Positions 1 through 6,853 of a DNA stretch of 9,713 nucleotides are shown in pieces. The position numbers and the translations under genes are program-made. The notes under the pieces are model-generated. The model was not told where the DNA came from. It saw only the letters and a program-made list of their open reading frames with translations, and did no database searches. Location of the stretch: positions 1 to 9,713 of the forward strand of contig CAZOUY010000019.1 in NCBI GenBank assembly GCA_964583155.1, given 5' to 3'. This DNA comes from CAG-826 sp964583155 (lineage in GTDB: Bacteria; Bacillota_I; Bacilli_A; RFN20; CAG-826). Numbering within the stretch: the stretch's first letter is position 1; each line of letters opens with the position of its first letter.

Positions 1-84
1 TTAGACAAAAATGCACTTTTGTTTTCCAAAACGGAATTTTCTTTGTCAATTTACAGACCATACATATATGACACTAAAAAGTAT

Positions 85-114
85 TTGACAAAATAAATTA
101 ATATGTAATATAAT
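85..114 (+). promoter_or_regulatory. Sigma-A-type promoter of the five-gene operon
   Basis: A perfect -35 hexamer TTGACA (85-90) and a perfect -10 hexamer TATAAT (109-114) are separated by 18 nt. Transcription would start near position 121, giving a leader of about 66 nt before the first gene. No comparable promoter was seen in the short gaps between the later genes, so this is the likely promoter for the whole cluster. The -35 lies within the right arm of an 8-bp inverted repeat, TTTGTCAA (42-49) and TTGACAAA (85-92). This could be an operator or simply chance in AT-rich DNA. The leader is too short for a typical riboswitch and none was recognised. Confidence 0.82.
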
Positions 115-186
115 TAAACCATATTTTTTATATTTATAAAAAGGATTATTTTATCCAAAAAGATTTTTATTTAAAGGGGAGATTAG

Positions 187-978
187 ATGATTAAAGTAAA
201 AAAGATTTTATTATTTTGTAGCCTATTAATGGCTTCGACATTTATGTCAGGATGTAATGATTCCAAAGATAATAGCAGCAGCATGGAATTCATAGAGCCT
301 AATGTTGAAGAAGTAACAGAAGGAACTTATGCGGGATGGCTATCGGATCTTGTCATTATGAATCGTTATTTGGGACATGATAGCAAGTATTCATTTACTT
401 ATAATGCTCCTAATGATGATGTTAATTTAAAACTGACATCATCTGATGAAAATATTCTGACAATAGAAAAAAACGAAGCCGCTTCCAATACTTACACGAT
501 GATCACTCATAATCCTGGGAATGCTGTTTTGACCATTTATGATAGCACAGATTATCTATATTTCCGAAAAATAGTTCGGGTGAGAACCGCTTATACGGAA
601 GAAACTATCAAAGAAGCCGCTTTTGATTTTGATATCTACACAGGATTTGTAGGCTTTGGTGGTTCGTATCGCCTTAATTGCATAAAGACGAGTCCTAGTT
701 TTGAATGGCAATTGCAGGGTAAAGATGAAGTTGAAGTTAATGGCATGAATATTGTCTTCGATTGTGATTATTTAGGATACTACGATGTTTGGGATATGTA
801 TGCTTATGAAACGACGATGGTTTCTGAACATGATAATAATCAAACCGATATTGTCTATTTATACATTTCCCGAACCGCTGATTTCGTTAATTTGTATTAT
901 GACATCGGCGGTAATGATAATGCCTTGCTTAATACCTTCTCGCCCCAAGCGTTATCTAACATTCGTCCAGGATTTTAA
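187..978 (+). CDS. Lipoprotein with a bacterial Ig-like (BIG2-type) domain
   Basis: This is a 263-residue exported lipoprotein of unknown function and the first gene of the operon. The start is supported by AAAGGGGAG (173-181), 5 nt upstream of the ATG. Residues 1-22 form a lipoprotein signal peptide: basic N-region (KVKK), hydrophobic core, then lipobox M-S-G-C with the lipidated cysteine at 23. A short polar linker with a Ser run follows. Residues about 65-134 look like a bacterial Ig-like domain: SSDENILTIE resembles the 'SSDxxVATV' strand, followed by G-N-A-V-L-T-I in the position of the usual G-T-A-x-I-T. Residues 145-263 are a beta-rich region I do not recognise, with two cysteines (165, 193) that could pair outside the membrane. 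No catalytic motif, cell-wall anchor or further membrane segment is visible. The next gene begins 30 nt downstream. The lipoprotein call is firm, the Ig-like call moderate, and the C-terminal half is unassigned. Confidence 0.93.
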   Translation: MIKVKKILLFCSLLMASTFMSGCNDSKDNSSSMEFIEPNVEEVTEGTYAGWLSDLVIMNRYLGHDSKYSFTYNAPNDDVNLKLTSSDENILTIEKNEAASNTYTMITHNPGNAVLTIYDSTDYLYFRKIVRVRTAYTEETIKEAAFDFDIYTGFVGFGGSYRLNCIKTSPSFEWQLQGKDEVEVNGMNIVFDCDYLGYYDVWDMYAYETTMVSEHDNNQTDIVYLYISRTADFVNLYYDIGGNDNALLNTFSPQALSNIRPGF

Positions 979-1008
979 TTATTGATTAGTTGAAAGGAGA
1001 AAAAATAT

Positions 1009-3645
1009 ATGAAAAAAAGAGTTTTAACATTTCTATCTGCTATTTTATTGACTGGTGTTTTAGCATCTTGTGGACCTGATAATAAAGATAACTCGACAAC
1101 TGGTGGCAATAATCCAATTTCGACAGGAACCTCAAATACTCCAGTAGATGAAGAGTATGTTATTAGGGTAACCGCCCCTTCGGGAGTAACATATTCCCTA
1201 TCAAAAGAAAAAGCGAAGGCCGGTGAAAGCGTTACGCTTACCATCACTTTCCTTCCTTCAGGATTCACTGTCCAAAATGTTACCATGAATTCAACCACTC
1301 TTGAAGCGGATTTAGGTTCGAACGGTAGCGCTTATACATTTGTTATGCCTAATCGAAGCGTCACCATCAATATCACTTGTGCTGTCGATGGTGAAGTTAC
1401 GCTTATCGGTGATATTGTTGGAGTACTCGAAAAAGAAGGCGACATTTATGTTTTACGTGATGTCAAGGTTGAAAAAGCGGGATTGAATTATTTTTCTTAC
1501 CAGGTGAAAGGCGAAACGGGAAGTCCATATGTTCTTTCTTCCATGGATCTTGATGAGCATCGTTGCTTTGCCGATATTAGTTCTACTTATAAATCGAGCT
1601 ACAATCTAGAGATCATGGGCGGAAATACATACGATTTCTATTATGATCCGTCTGCATATCGTCCGTGTTATGTGATTAGAACGGAAGTAAATAGCCTTCC
1701 TAACTCGGTCACCTCTTTATATACATTATTCGATGGGATGGCTAAAAGTGAATCAACCGTTAATTATCCGGATTTAACCAGAATTCAATATTCGACAATT
1801 AATAAAGAAAATATCGATGATCTGAAGATGATCGATTACGATATGAAAATCTATGAAGATAACACATCGTATGCGGTTGTAAACAACACCTTGGAATCAA
1901 AGACCTATCATGTCTATAAGCATTTGAATGATGAAACAGGATTATTTGAAATTGTCGATACCTATCCTGTTAATAAAGGTAACGATGACCGTTTCCGTTA
2001 TGAATATAATAATTATGGTGCTTATTCAGGCCGTTGGGATGTCGTCGATACGACCACGGCTGAAATCTCTCGCGCTGAGGTTCGGGAAAGAGACGCTCTT
2101 GTTAATATCAATCATGGCGCTCATTATGGATATTATTTAGAAAGAGATTTCATGGATGCTTATCGTGTTGGCTTCTCGATGGATGAAATGTCTAGCTATA
2201 GAATCAATATATCTTCCAGTAAAGACACGGAAAATGGTGATTTTACTACTACAATTGATTCATATGTCGAGTATAATTCCTCAGCTGGAACCTATACTTC
2301 CGAAATGCATGAGGCCTATATCTTTAAAGCCACACTTCTTTTTGATAAAGCCGGTAGGTTAAAAGAATTATCATATCAAAAAACTAAATTTACACAATCA
2401 TCATGGGATTTTTCCGCTCATGCTCCATTAGCCGGACAAGAGGGAACCCTTAATAAAACAATTACGGCGACTTACAGCTATGGTGAACCATTTGCGAAAA
2501 GTGAATTGAGCTTTGATACAACTCCGTATTTCGTTTCTAGCGTCGATAGTGTTCGTTTCTATGATTCTAAGACCGGAATGCCTTCTACCGATACTAATTC
2601 TTATTTGCATTATTCCGACAAGGTTTCCTTAAATCCTTTATATGAATCAGGCTATGCCTATTTGGATCAATTTGTTTATACGCCGGCTACTAGCTTAGAT
2701 GTCTGGCAATATGGACCGGTTGCTAGCAGCAATGAAAGCGTCATTAAACAAGAAGCAAGCGATTTATGGTATTGCATGTCTTGTGTAGGTATTGGTAGTT
2801 CTACTGTTACTTTTGCCAATCATACCAAGAGCAGCGGAATTTCATTTGATGTAACTATTAATGTCAACGCTACGCAAAAATTCCATGCCGTATCTTTATA
2901 TTCCACTTGGGGAGGATTACCTGGTGATGTTACTTCGGCTACCAGTGCAAACGTTGTGGCCGGTACGATTCAATCCTATAAGGTCAGTGTCACACCAAGC
3001 AGTGCTCCAGTGATTTATACCGCGGTCAGTGAAAATCCAGAATTATTAAAGATTGTTGAAACTGGAGTTAAATTAACTATCGATACCACCGGAGCGGCTA
3101 ATATTACGACACCAACTGTGGTTCGTGTCCGCATTGATTCCGATTGGTTTAACGAAAGTATGACTAATCCTTATGTTATGTTCTCATTTACTATTATTCC
3201 AATGGCGTTGAATCCGATTGGAACAACCTGGGGCTGTGAAGGATTAGAAGAGCATGTTAATATTCAATTTACGAATGTAGAAGATAGCTCTTCAACCGAA
3301 GATCAAAAGGTTTATAAAGGTGTTATTACCGATGATGGCTATGTAGATGAAACAACATCTTTAGGATTATTCCGTGCTGAATTTATTTATACATATGTAA
3401 ATGGCGCAGTTAATGCCCGGGTCACCTCTGTTTACTTTGAAAACAATACCGATGGTTGGTCGACCGATCCTTATGATTATTCCATTGACTTCTATTATGA
3501 AGCGGATACTAATAGATTTGGGCTCTACCTTGCTGAGATTTATTACGATAGTGATTATGAGGGCTTAGTGTATTCACCGATTTTTGGTGAATGTGATGGG
3601 GATGGAATACCGACTAGCTATACTCCATTTACAAAAATTAATTAA
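1009..3645 (+). CDS. Large multidomain lipoprotein with InlB-like repeat and Ig-like domains
   Basis: This 878-residue surface lipoprotein is of unknown function. AAAGGAG (993-999) precedes the ATG by 9 nt. The signal peptide ends in lipobox L-A-S-C (Cys21), followed by a Ser/Thr/Asn/Gly-rich linker (22-48). Residues 50-124 form one copy of the repeat also found in the last two genes of the operon; it has A-G-E-S-V-T-L-T and ends F-V-M-P-N-R-S-V-T-I. Residues about 125-545 are a large unassigned region. Part of it (around 230-490) has the helix-then-long-strand pattern of LolA/LppX-like lipoproteins, but this is only a structural guess. Two Ig-like segments follow, at about 550-619 (SSNESVIK, G-S-S-T-V-T) and 650-731 (SENPELLKI). 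The C-terminus (738-878) is a beta-rich module opening with G-T-T-W. A C-M-S-C motif at 589-592 lies inside the first Ig-like segment. No wall-anchoring motif is present. It is probably anchored to the outer face of the membrane. Confidence 0.95.
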   Translation: MKKRVLTFLSAILLTGVLASCGPDNKDNSTTGGNNPISTGTSNTPVDEEYVIRVTAPSGVTYSLSKEKAKAGESVTLTITFLPSGFTVQNVTMNSTTLEADLGSNGSAYTFVMPNRSVTINITCAVDGEVTLIGDIVGVLEKEGDIYVLRDVKVEKAGLNYFSYQVKGETGSPYVLSSMDLDEHRCFADISSTYKSSYNLEIMGGNTYDFYYDPSAYRPCYVIRTEVNSLPNSVTSLYTLFDGMAKSESTVNYPDLTRIQYSTINKENIDDLKMIDYDMKIYEDNTSYAVVNNTLESKTYHVYKHLNDETGLFEIVDTYPVNKGNDDRFRYEYNNYGAYSGRWDVVDTTTAEISRAEVRERDALVNINHGAHYGYYLERDFMDAYRVGFSMDEMSSYRINISSSKDTENGDFTTTIDSYVEYNSSAGTYTSEMHEAYIFKATLLFDKAGRLKELSYQKTKFTQSSWDFSAHAPLAGQEGTLNKTITATYSYGEPFAKSELSFDTTPYFVSSVDSVRFYDSKTGMPSTDTNSYLHYSDKVSLNPLYESGYAYLDQFVYTPATSLDVWQYGPVASSNESVIKQEASDLWYCMSCVGIGSSTVTFANHTKSSGISFDVTINVNATQKFHAVSLYSTWGGLPGDVTSATSANVVAGTIQSYKVSVTPSSAPVIYTAVSENPELLKIVETGVKLTIDTTGAANITTPTVVRVRIDSDWFNESMTNPYVMFSFTIIPMALNPIGTTWGCEGLEEHVNIQFTNVEDSSSTEDQKVYKGVITDDGYVDETTSLGLFRAEFIYTYVNGAVNARVTSVYFENNTDGWSTDPYDYSIDFYYEADTNRFGLYLAEIYYDSDYEGLVYSPIFGECDGDGIPTSYTPFTKIN
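1156..1380 (+). repeat. Single InlB-like / Flg_new_2-type protein repeat module
   Basis: This stretch encodes residues 50-124 of the second gene. It starts with a Y-V-I-R-V-T strand followed by A-P-S-G-V, has A-G-E-S-V-T-L-T in the middle, and ends with Y-T-F-V-M-P-N-R-S-V-T-I. The pattern matches repeat 1 of the last gene (A-V-T-V-N-A-P-A-G-V ... Y-F-Y-M-P-S-E-D-V-E-I). It also matches what is known of divergent InlB B-repeats, where a final strand carries 'F-t-M-P-x-x-D-V-T-V'. The family name is assigned by eye and has not been verified with a profile. Confidence 0.6.
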
Positions 3646-3649
3646 CAAA

Positions 3650-3654
3650 AAGGA
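3650..3654 (+). promoter_or_regulatory. Ribosome binding site that decides the start of the third gene
   Basis: AAGGA (3650-3654) lies 2 nt before an ATG at 3657 and 8 nt before an in-frame ATG at 3663. The first spacing is too short for normal initiation and the second is typical, so translation should begin at 3663. Confidence 0.7.
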
Positions 3655-3662
3655 CGATGCCT

Positions 3663-4988
3663 ATGAGTCGATGCAAAAAAATAATAAGTTGCTTATTATT
3701 CGTTTTGGGAATCATGTCCACTAGTAGTTGTAGTTCTTCTTTAAAAGAGGTTACGATTAATTCCTTAAAAGAAGGACTACAATTCCTCAGCCAAAAGAAG
3801 AATTATACTTTCCAATATGTTAATGCTTCTGATAATTCCAATTGCTATATCATGTTTGAAAGTAAGAGTATTGGTTTTAAGGTTGATGGTCAAGACGATA
3901 AGCAATATCATTACATTAAAGATCGCAAAGGTATTTATCCTTTAACCTATGGTGATCAATATATAGCCGGTGAATATTTAAGAGATTCATCGGATAAATT
4001 GTTTACTTCTCTATGGGATAATTCATTTTATAGTACGTTATATGGTGTTGAAAAAGAATATGTTAATAGTATTGATGATTCTTTAAGTGAATTAACGATT
4101 ACCAATAAACGATATAAAGTCGCCTTGACGAAGACACTTGGATATAGTGATTCCGATTATTTAGATGTTGAATATATTAAATGCTCTTATCAAGATAATA
4201 CATTGCATTTTGAAATAAAGCTTTTAAAAAAGAACGCCACGATTTATCGATTGATGAATTTAAATAGCACTGTCAATGAAGATGTTCAGTCTTATCTCAA
4301 AAATGGTGGCAAAGTCTTTACTCCTAGCAATGAATTATCGAAATTCCGTACTTTGATTCGAGGGAATAATTTCACAAGAGATATTTATGATATCAATACC
4401 AAATCTTATGTAGGTCTCGAGGTTTTCCATCAGCATTATTTCTATTCGGAGATATATGCTTATAATTCCGGAAGTGGTGCGGTTGAACTCAATCAAAAAG
4501 TCAATAATGAACATAATTTTGATTTATATGGATGTTATAACTTCGATACGACGGGAAGCGTCAAAACCGCAATTACGAATATTTCACTTTATCCAAATGC
4601 GAGCTATGAGACTCCAAATATCGAGTTAATGTATCATTATCCAACTTATTTAAGTATTTTGGATAATTTGCAGTTTTTAAAAGAAGGAGCGATAGAACAA
4701 GGAAGCTATCAATCAGTTGGAAAAACTTATTTGATCAAAGATATGGTTTATATTTACGATTTTATTTATAACTTTTCCTTTGATTCTAGCTATGATCCAT
4801 CTATTTATACTCCCCAAAGCTTAGCTCTTGATATTGATATTCAAAATCAAGATAGCGATTCAAAGATTACGTTTATTTATTACTTTACATATGGTAATTC
4901 CTTATATGAAGTGATTGTACCTCTATATCATTTTAATAGTTCGAATATTCCGCTATTGGATGATATATATACACGCTTTAATGGATAA
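3663..4988 (+). CDS. Probable lipoprotein of unknown function with relaxed lipobox
   Basis: The protein is 441 residues from the preferred start, or 443 if the ATG at 3657 is used. The start at 3663 is chosen because of AAGGA spacing. Residues 1-22 are a signal peptide with Arg/Lys near the N-terminus and core I-I-S-C-L-L-F-V-L-G-I-M, ending T-S-S-C (Cys23). Thr at -3 is unlike the usual Leu, so lipidation is probable but not certain. Unlike the other genes, it has no low-complexity linker, BIG2 motif or M-P repeat. The mature protein is rich in Tyr, Asn, Ser and Asp. It may be two similar halves: a short helix leading into N-Y-T-F (34-53) and another leading into N-F-T-R (224-244), each followed by long beta strands. 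That resembles LolA/LppX-type lipid-binding folds in outline only. It lies 17 nt after the second gene and 35 nt before the fourth, clearly inside the operon. Its function is unknown. Confidence 0.92.
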   Translation: MSRCKKIISCLLFVLGIMSTSSCSSSLKEVTINSLKEGLQFLSQKKNYTFQYVNASDNSNCYIMFESKSIGFKVDGQDDKQYHYIKDRKGIYPLTYGDQYIAGEYLRDSSDKLFTSLWDNSFYSTLYGVEKEYVNSIDDSLSELTITNKRYKVALTKTLGYSDSDYLDVEYIKCSYQDNTLHFEIKLLKKNATIYRLMNLNSTVNEDVQSYLKNGGKVFTPSNELSKFRTLIRGNNFTRDIYDINTKSYVGLEVFHQHYFYSEIYAYNSGSGAVELNQKVNNEHNFDLYGCYNFDTTGSVKTAITNISLYPNASYETPNIELMYHYPTYLSILDNLQFLKEGAIEQGSYQSVGKTYLIKDMVYIYDFIYNFSFDSSYDPSIYTPQSLALDIDIQNQDSDSKITFIYYFTYGNSLYEVIVPLYHFNSSNIPLLDDIYTRFNG

Positions 4989-5011
4989 TCCTATGGAGTA
5001 AGAATAATAAA

Positions 5012-5019
5012 AAAGGAGG
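5012..5019 (+). promoter_or_regulatory. Consensus Shine-Dalgarno of the fourth gene
   Basis: AAAGGAGG is a full complement to the 16S rRNA 3' end and sits only 4 nt before the ATG at 5024. It is the longest such match in the operon. The spacing is slightly short, but no other in-frame start is better placed. Confidence 0.75.
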
Positions 5020-5023
5020 AAAT

Positions 5024-6841
5024 ATGAAAATTCTAAAAACAGGCGTGCTAGCCACTCTTCTATTAGCCTTAACAGTAGGAAGTGGAATGCACCTCGTTCA
5101 TGCTCTACATGAACCAAAAAGTTTAGATGAGGTTTCTTTGACTTCTTTTACTATTGATGTTGTTAAAGATGATGCTGTGAATATTGATGGCCTTCCCGCT
5201 AATGCGGCTGCGGGCACCAGAGTCGACTTCTCTTTAACGTATGATTCTAGCACGTATCGTGTAGATCATGTCTTAGTAAATGATGAAAAACCTGTAAAAA
5301 GGGCAGGGGATGCATATTCATTCCGTATGCCCGAGAAAGCGGTAACCATTACCGTTGTCGGTGAATGCCTAGAAACAGAACTCACGACTTATTCTATCTT
5401 AAATTTAGATGCAGAAAAGAACGTAGTTCTCAAAGGATTGCCCGCTACTGCTAAAGCTGATGATGTTTTAACATTTAGTGTCGAATTCGGTTGGAATTCA
5501 GGGTATTCATTTAATAATCATGTTTCGGTATTTAAGGTTGATGATGAAGGTGAACAAGTCGCAGATGGCGATGTTGAGTGCACATTCAATGCATCTAGCA
5601 AAACCTTTAGCTTTGTGATGCCGGATCATGATGTAGCAGTCGATGTAGAGACCATTACCAAGAAGTTTACCCTTACGAGAGATTCGGTTGTCAATGCCAA
5701 TATTAATTCTTTGAAATATAGTGTTGATGGTGGCGTTACCTATGTTGCCAATTCGTCCAACACCTTAAATCTCTTATATGGAACCAAAATTCAATTGACT
5801 CTCAAAAACAGCGATTCTCTTATTCCTATGAGTTTAGCTTTAAAGACGAACAATGGCTTAGTTGATGTTCCTTTAAATGAATTGGTCGCGGAATTTGATA
5901 TGCCGGCTTCCAATGTTTCATTTGTTATTGATGGAGAGATTAATTATAAGCCAATCGCTGTCAGCAATACTGAGCATCTAACGATCACAATTCTAGAAGA
6001 AAGTGAAGAAGGATACACACCAGTCACTGATTTGACTCATTTTGTTCCTAATGAAACAGTCTATTTCAAGGTTGAAAGCGATGATGAAGATGTTATTGTT
6101 AATTCCGTTAAAGTAACCTATAACGGATATAGCACCATCTCCCCTACCACAGTTGATGCTACTAATCAAATCTACTCATTTACTATGAAGAATAGTGATG
6201 ATGTAACCATTACTGTTACAGAAAAGAATGTCGGTTTATATAAGAATTATCCGTTTGTCGGTACATTCTATGGCTATAATCTCTATGGCTCAACCGCAAC
6301 TGGCGTAGAGAAGACTTGCAACTCTTCTTATGGATTAAAGATTAACGGAGCCGGTGAAGTGTTTAAAGGAACCGCCACAACTACCGTTACGACGATCACA
6401 TCCTTATCACAATTGGATCCAGAAAGCCAAAATGGTTTAATTCAACTTTCGACAGGTAATAATATTATTTATACTCCAAACTTTGTTTTAAGCCATTATA
6501 GTTTAAGCAATACATTTGCTAATAACTTCAATAACGATTTCTTGTTAGCAACGAAGAGTGTTGACGATAGCGATACCCTTTCAAATTATCGTTTGACTCA
6601 CTTATGGAATAAAGCCAATTTCTTAGCGGTTCAAAGCTATCGGGTGACTGATGACGGAACTACTTATCTTGCTTCGTTCTTTGTTGATTTTGTTAATAAA
6701 GAATATTATGGTGAGAATTTATCATTTGTTTTGGCAGATGATTCTACGACAATAGCTTCGACTTCTTCCACCTTTGATGTTGTCGTCAATGGCGTGACAA
6801 TAGGAACCGTAGCTAACAATGTTTACACTAAAGCGGCATAG
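5024..6841 (+). CDS. Secreted four-repeat protein (non-lipidated paralogue of the last gene)
   Basis: This 605-residue exported protein is of unknown function. Its N-terminus is a conventional signal peptide (Lys at 2 and 5, hydrophobic 7-20) with a likely signal peptidase I site V-H-A before Leu28. It has no cysteine in the signal region, so it is not a lipoprotein, unlike its neighbours. Four beta-rich repeats follow at about 41-113, 122-210, 214-304 and 308-400. Each ends F-x-M-P...V, except the fourth, which has Met-Lys. A C-terminal module (402-600) begins Y-P-F-V-G-T-F-Y-G and ends near T-F-D-V-V-V-N-G. Every repeat and the C-terminal module matches the corresponding part of the next gene in the same order, so the two are tandem paralogues. 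There is no LPxTG motif, C-terminal membrane helix or wall-binding domain, so the protein is probably released or held by protein-protein contacts. Its stop codon overlaps the ribosome binding site of the last gene. Confidence 0.95.
   Translation: MKILKTGVLATLLLALTVGSGMHLVHALHEPKSLDEVSLTSFTIDVVKDDAVNIDGLPANAAAGTRVDFSLTYDSSTYRVDHVLVNDEKPVKRAGDAYSFRMPEKAVTITVVGECLETELTTYSILNLDAEKNVVLKGLPATAKADDVLTFSVEFGWNSGYSFNNHVSVFKVDDEGEQVADGDVECTFNASSKTFSFVMPDHDVAVDVETITKKFTLTRDSVVNANINSLKYSVDGGVTYVANSSNTLNLLYGTKIQLTLKNSDSLIPMSLALKTNNGLVDVPLNELVAEFDMPASNVSFVIDGEINYKPIAVSNTEHLTITILEESEEGYTPVTDLTHFVPNETVYFKVESDDEDVIVNSVKVTYNGYSTISPTTVDATNQIYSFTMKNSDDVTITVTEKNVGLYKNYPFVGTFYGYNLYGSTATGVEKTCNSSYGLKINGAGEVFKGTATTTVTTITSLSQLDPESQNGLIQLSTGNNIIYTPNFVLSHYSLSNTFANNFNNDFLLATKSVDDSDTLSNYRLTHLWNKANFLAVQSYRVTDDGTTYLASFFVDFVNKEYYGENLSFVLADDSTTIASTSSTFDVVVNGVTIGTVANNVYTKAA
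5144..6223 (+). repeat. Array of four divergent InlB-like protein repeats (fourth gene)
   Basis: The four units encode residues 41-113, 122-210, 214-304 and 308-400. Their end motifs are F-R-M-P (100-103), F-V-M-P (197-200), F-D-M-P (291-294) and F-T-M-K (386-389). Each is followed a few residues later by Val and alternating hydrophobic residues. Units 1 and 2 also share G-L-P-A-N/T before the middle strand. The units are too divergent to be visible as DNA repeats, so the array is old or under diversifying change. Unit boundaries are approximate. Confidence 0.65.
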
Positions 6842-6845
6842 GAGG
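6840..6845 (+). promoter_or_regulatory. Shine-Dalgarno overlapping the upstream stop codon
   Basis: AGGAGG begins with the A and G of the fourth gene's TAG stop (6839-6841) and lies 8 nt before the ATG at 6854. Ribosomes finishing the fourth gene would be placed directly on the start region of the fifth. This suggests translational coupling of the two paralogues. Confidence 0.8.
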
Positions 6846-6853
6846 AAAAAGAA

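Noticed and set aside
5..22. ACAAAA/TTTTGT hairpin near the left edge as a terminator of an upstream gene
   Set aside because: The stem is only 6 bp and almost all A-T, followed by a single short T run. It is too weak to call.
21..49. Divergent promoter using TTGACA on the - strand at 44-49
   Set aside because: No plausible -10 hexamer lies 16-18 nt further along on that strand.
1..96. Open frame running in from the left edge to TAA at 94-96, possible tail of an upstream gene
   Set aside because: Only 31 codons are visible, more than one frame is open over the same stretch, the peptide is not recognisable, and it would run into the promoter's -35 region. It cannot be told from chance.
121..186. 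Leader riboswitch or RNA element
   Set aside because: The leader is about 66 nt, very AT-rich, and has only a 4-bp GGAT/ATCC pairing. No known element was recognised. No tRNA, rRNA, CRISPR array or insertion sequence was seen anywhere in the window.
785..985. Short + strand open frames inside genes (also 1928-2140, 2156-2362, 9147-9389) and a - strand frame at 2428-2610
   Set aside because: Each is nested in a different frame of a longer gene with clear domains and ribosome binding site. None has its own convincing start signal.
975..1298. Open frame of about 107 codons on the - strand
   Set aside because: It lies opposite the start of the well-supported second gene, has no ribosome binding site of note, and its product has no recognisable signal or domain. 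It is an antisense shadow.
5438..5452. L-P-A-T-A in gene 4, resembling a sortase LPxTG signal
   Set aside because: The fifth residue is Ala rather than Gly, the motif is internal (residues 139-143), and no hydrophobic segment or positive tail follows. It is part of a repeat strand.
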